From DUOD01 sp050945235 (GTDB taxonomy: Bacteria > Bacillota > Clostridia > DUOD01), in assembly GCA_050945235.1 (NCBI GenBank), contig JBMNSO010000123.1, forward strand, positions 1 to 5,313: DNA of 5,313 bases. The letters run 5' to 3'. The notes below the pieces were generated by a model. It searched no databases. It was not told the origin of the DNA and saw nothing but the letters and a program-made list of their open reading frames with translations. Of this stretch, positions 4,117 to 5,313 are shown piece by piece. Numbering within the stretch: position 1 is the first letter of the stretch; each line of letters begins with the position of its first letter. The position numbers and the translations under genes are program-made.

Positions 4117-5313
4117 GTGAATTTGCCGGAGGAAATTGTCCATGTATTGCGCACATTAAATAATGGTGGTTATGACGGATATGTGGTAGGTGGAGCGGTC
4201 AGGGACGGGCTATTAGGGATTACGGCCCATGATTTTGATGTAACTACCAATGCTTTGCCCCATCAGGTAAAACAATTATTCCCCCGCACCATTGATACCG
4301 GCATAAGGCATGGTACCGTCACCGTTATTGTACAGAACCGGCATGTAGAGATAACTACATACAGGAAAGAAGGCCAATACAAGGACAATAGAAGGCCTAA
4401 TGAGGTTGAATTTGTATCTTCTTTAAGATGGGATCTATCCAGGCGGGATTTCACCATAAATGCTATTGCTTACAGCCCTATCACCGGTTATATAGACTTT
4501 TTTAACGGTATACAACACCTATCAGACAGGATCATTAAAACGGTGGGCGATGCCAATATCCGATTTGGAGAAGACAGCCTTCGAATGATGCGTGCCGTTA
4601 GATTTGCTTGTCAATTGGACTTTCAAGTGGACGAGTCAGTCCTATCAGCTATAAAAGACAATGCCTCTCTCATACTAAAGATATCAAAGGAAAGGATAAG
4701 GGATGAGCTTGATAAAATACTGCTATCGGGTGCGGAAAAGGGCATGTTACTGCTCAGAGACACCGGTTTGTTGGAGCTCATACTGCCTGAGGTACATGCT
4801 CTGCAGTTGCCGCAAGACCATCCCTGTAATAGTGATGATATTTTCATACACACTATAAAGACGACTCAATATATAGATAATGAATTGCATTTGAAGCTGG
4901 TTGCATTGTTCCATGATATCGGTAAGCCCCATTGCAGGACTACAGATGATAAGGGTAAAGACCATTTTTACGGCCATGCCCAGATTGGTAGCCGTGTAGC
5001 CGATGGTATCCTGAGAAGACTGAAATATGATAATAGTACCGTCAATAGGGTTAAAACCATTATTAAGTTTCATAGTATAAAACACACTGACAGCGATAAA
5101 CATGTCAAAAAGTTGCTCAGACGCTTAGGGCCGGAGGTTTTTGTTGATCTTGTCAAGTTAAGAAGGGCGGATATATTGGCACAAAAGAAAAAACATCATC
5201 GGCAAAGGCTTAAAAAGCTAGGGGCAATGGTTAAGGTATATGAAAATATAATAAAGAATGGCGAATGTTTTTCATTGGACCGGCTTGCCATAAACGGCAA
5301 TGACCTACTGGCG
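4117..5313 (+). CDS. cca: CCA-adding tRNA nucleotidyltransferase with HD domain (3' end outside the window)
   Basis: The first 399 codons are present with no stop. The enzyme adds or repairs the 3' CCA of tRNAs from CTP and ATP. Residues 1-160 are the class II nucleotidyltransferase head: GYVVGGAVRDGLLG (21-34), catalytic D39 and D41 in HDFDVTT, flexible loop YRKEGQYKDNRRP (82-94), RRDFTINAIAY (109-119). The nucleotide-templating motif with EDSLR (152-156) and ERIRDELDKIL (192-202) follow. An HD domain spans about 240-355, with H245, H266-D267, H287, H319 and D351 as likely metal ligands. The intact flexible loop resembles full CCA-adding Bacillus-type enzymes and argues against a CC-only enzyme; a poly(A) polymerase or A-adding role remains possible. 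GTG at 4117 was chosen because AGGTGAT (4106-4112) precedes it by 4 nt, the same geometry as serS; GTG at 4108 is the alternative. No clear promoter lies after the tRNA terminator. Confidence 0.92.
   Translation, partial: MNLPEEIVHVLRTLNNGGYDGYVVGGAVRDGLLGITAHDFDVTTNALPHQVKQLFPRTIDTGIRHGTVTVIVQNRHVEITTYRKEGQYKDNRRPNEVEFVSSLRWDLSRRDFTINAIAYSPITGYIDFFNGIQHLSDRIIKTVGDANIRFGEDSLRMMRAVRFACQLDFQVDESVLSAIKDNASLILKISKERIRDELDKILLSGAEKGMLLLRDTGLLELILPEVHALQLPQDHPCNSDDIFIHTIKTTQYIDNELHLKLVALFHDIGKPHCRTTDDKGKDHFYGHAQIGSRVADGILRRLKYDNSTVNRVKTIIKFHSIKHTDSDKHVKKLLRRLGPEVFVDLVKLRRADILAQKKKHHRQRLKKLGAMVKVYENIIKNGECFSLDRLAINGNDLLA

Noticed and set aside
4623..5103. Minus-strand frames inside cca
   Set aside because: They are antisense to clear nucleotidyltransferase and HD-domain codons, and the Ser/Leu-rich and random translations show no domain.

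Overview
The window looks like chromosomal DNA from a low-to-moderate G+C Firmicute, most likely an anaerobic clostridial lineage of the Thermoanaerobacterales type. The reasons are the AGGAGGTGATC-like ribosome binding sites, sigma-A promoters, frequent ATA and AGG/AGA codons, tRNA genes with encoded CCA, and gene families typical of Clostridia. The species is not identified. I see no phage, insertion sequence, CRISPR array or toxin-antitoxin locus.

Left part (1-1830): a niacin-responsive block. A promoter -10 box and a leader carrying repeated GGACAG/CTGTCC words precede a complete NiaR-type repressor (HTH plus 3H domain, all four metal-ligand positions present). The short gap after it holds a consensus-like promoter whose -35 region overlaps two direct ACAGGTG words, a likely NiaR operator. 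The next gene is a multi-spanning PfoR/PTS_EIIC_2 membrane protein, so the best reading is a nicotinate-controlled transporter regulated by the adjacent repressor. A long hairpin ends the block.

Middle (1831-2313): a convergent gene for a 62-residue protein of unknown function. It is followed by an AT-rich divergent promoter region and a roughly 130-nt serS leader that carries a terminator-like hairpin without any recognisable T-box.

Right part (2314-5313): a serine-tRNA block. It holds a complete seryl-tRNA synthetase, a perfect-looking sigma-A promoter, tRNA-Ser(UGA), tRNA-Ser(GCU), an intrinsic terminator, and the first 399 codons of a class II CCA-adding tRNA nucleotidyltransferase with an HD domain, cut off by the window edge. 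SerRS charges both tRNAs and the nucleotidyltransferase can repair their 3' ends. Small repeats (degenerate 7-bp units between the tRNAs, an 18-bp duplication before cca) are the main unexplained structures here.

Most of the window is ordinary conserved chromosome. The best candidates for new biology are the orphan PfoR-family transporter under a NiaR box, the serS leader hairpin, and the small unknown protein.
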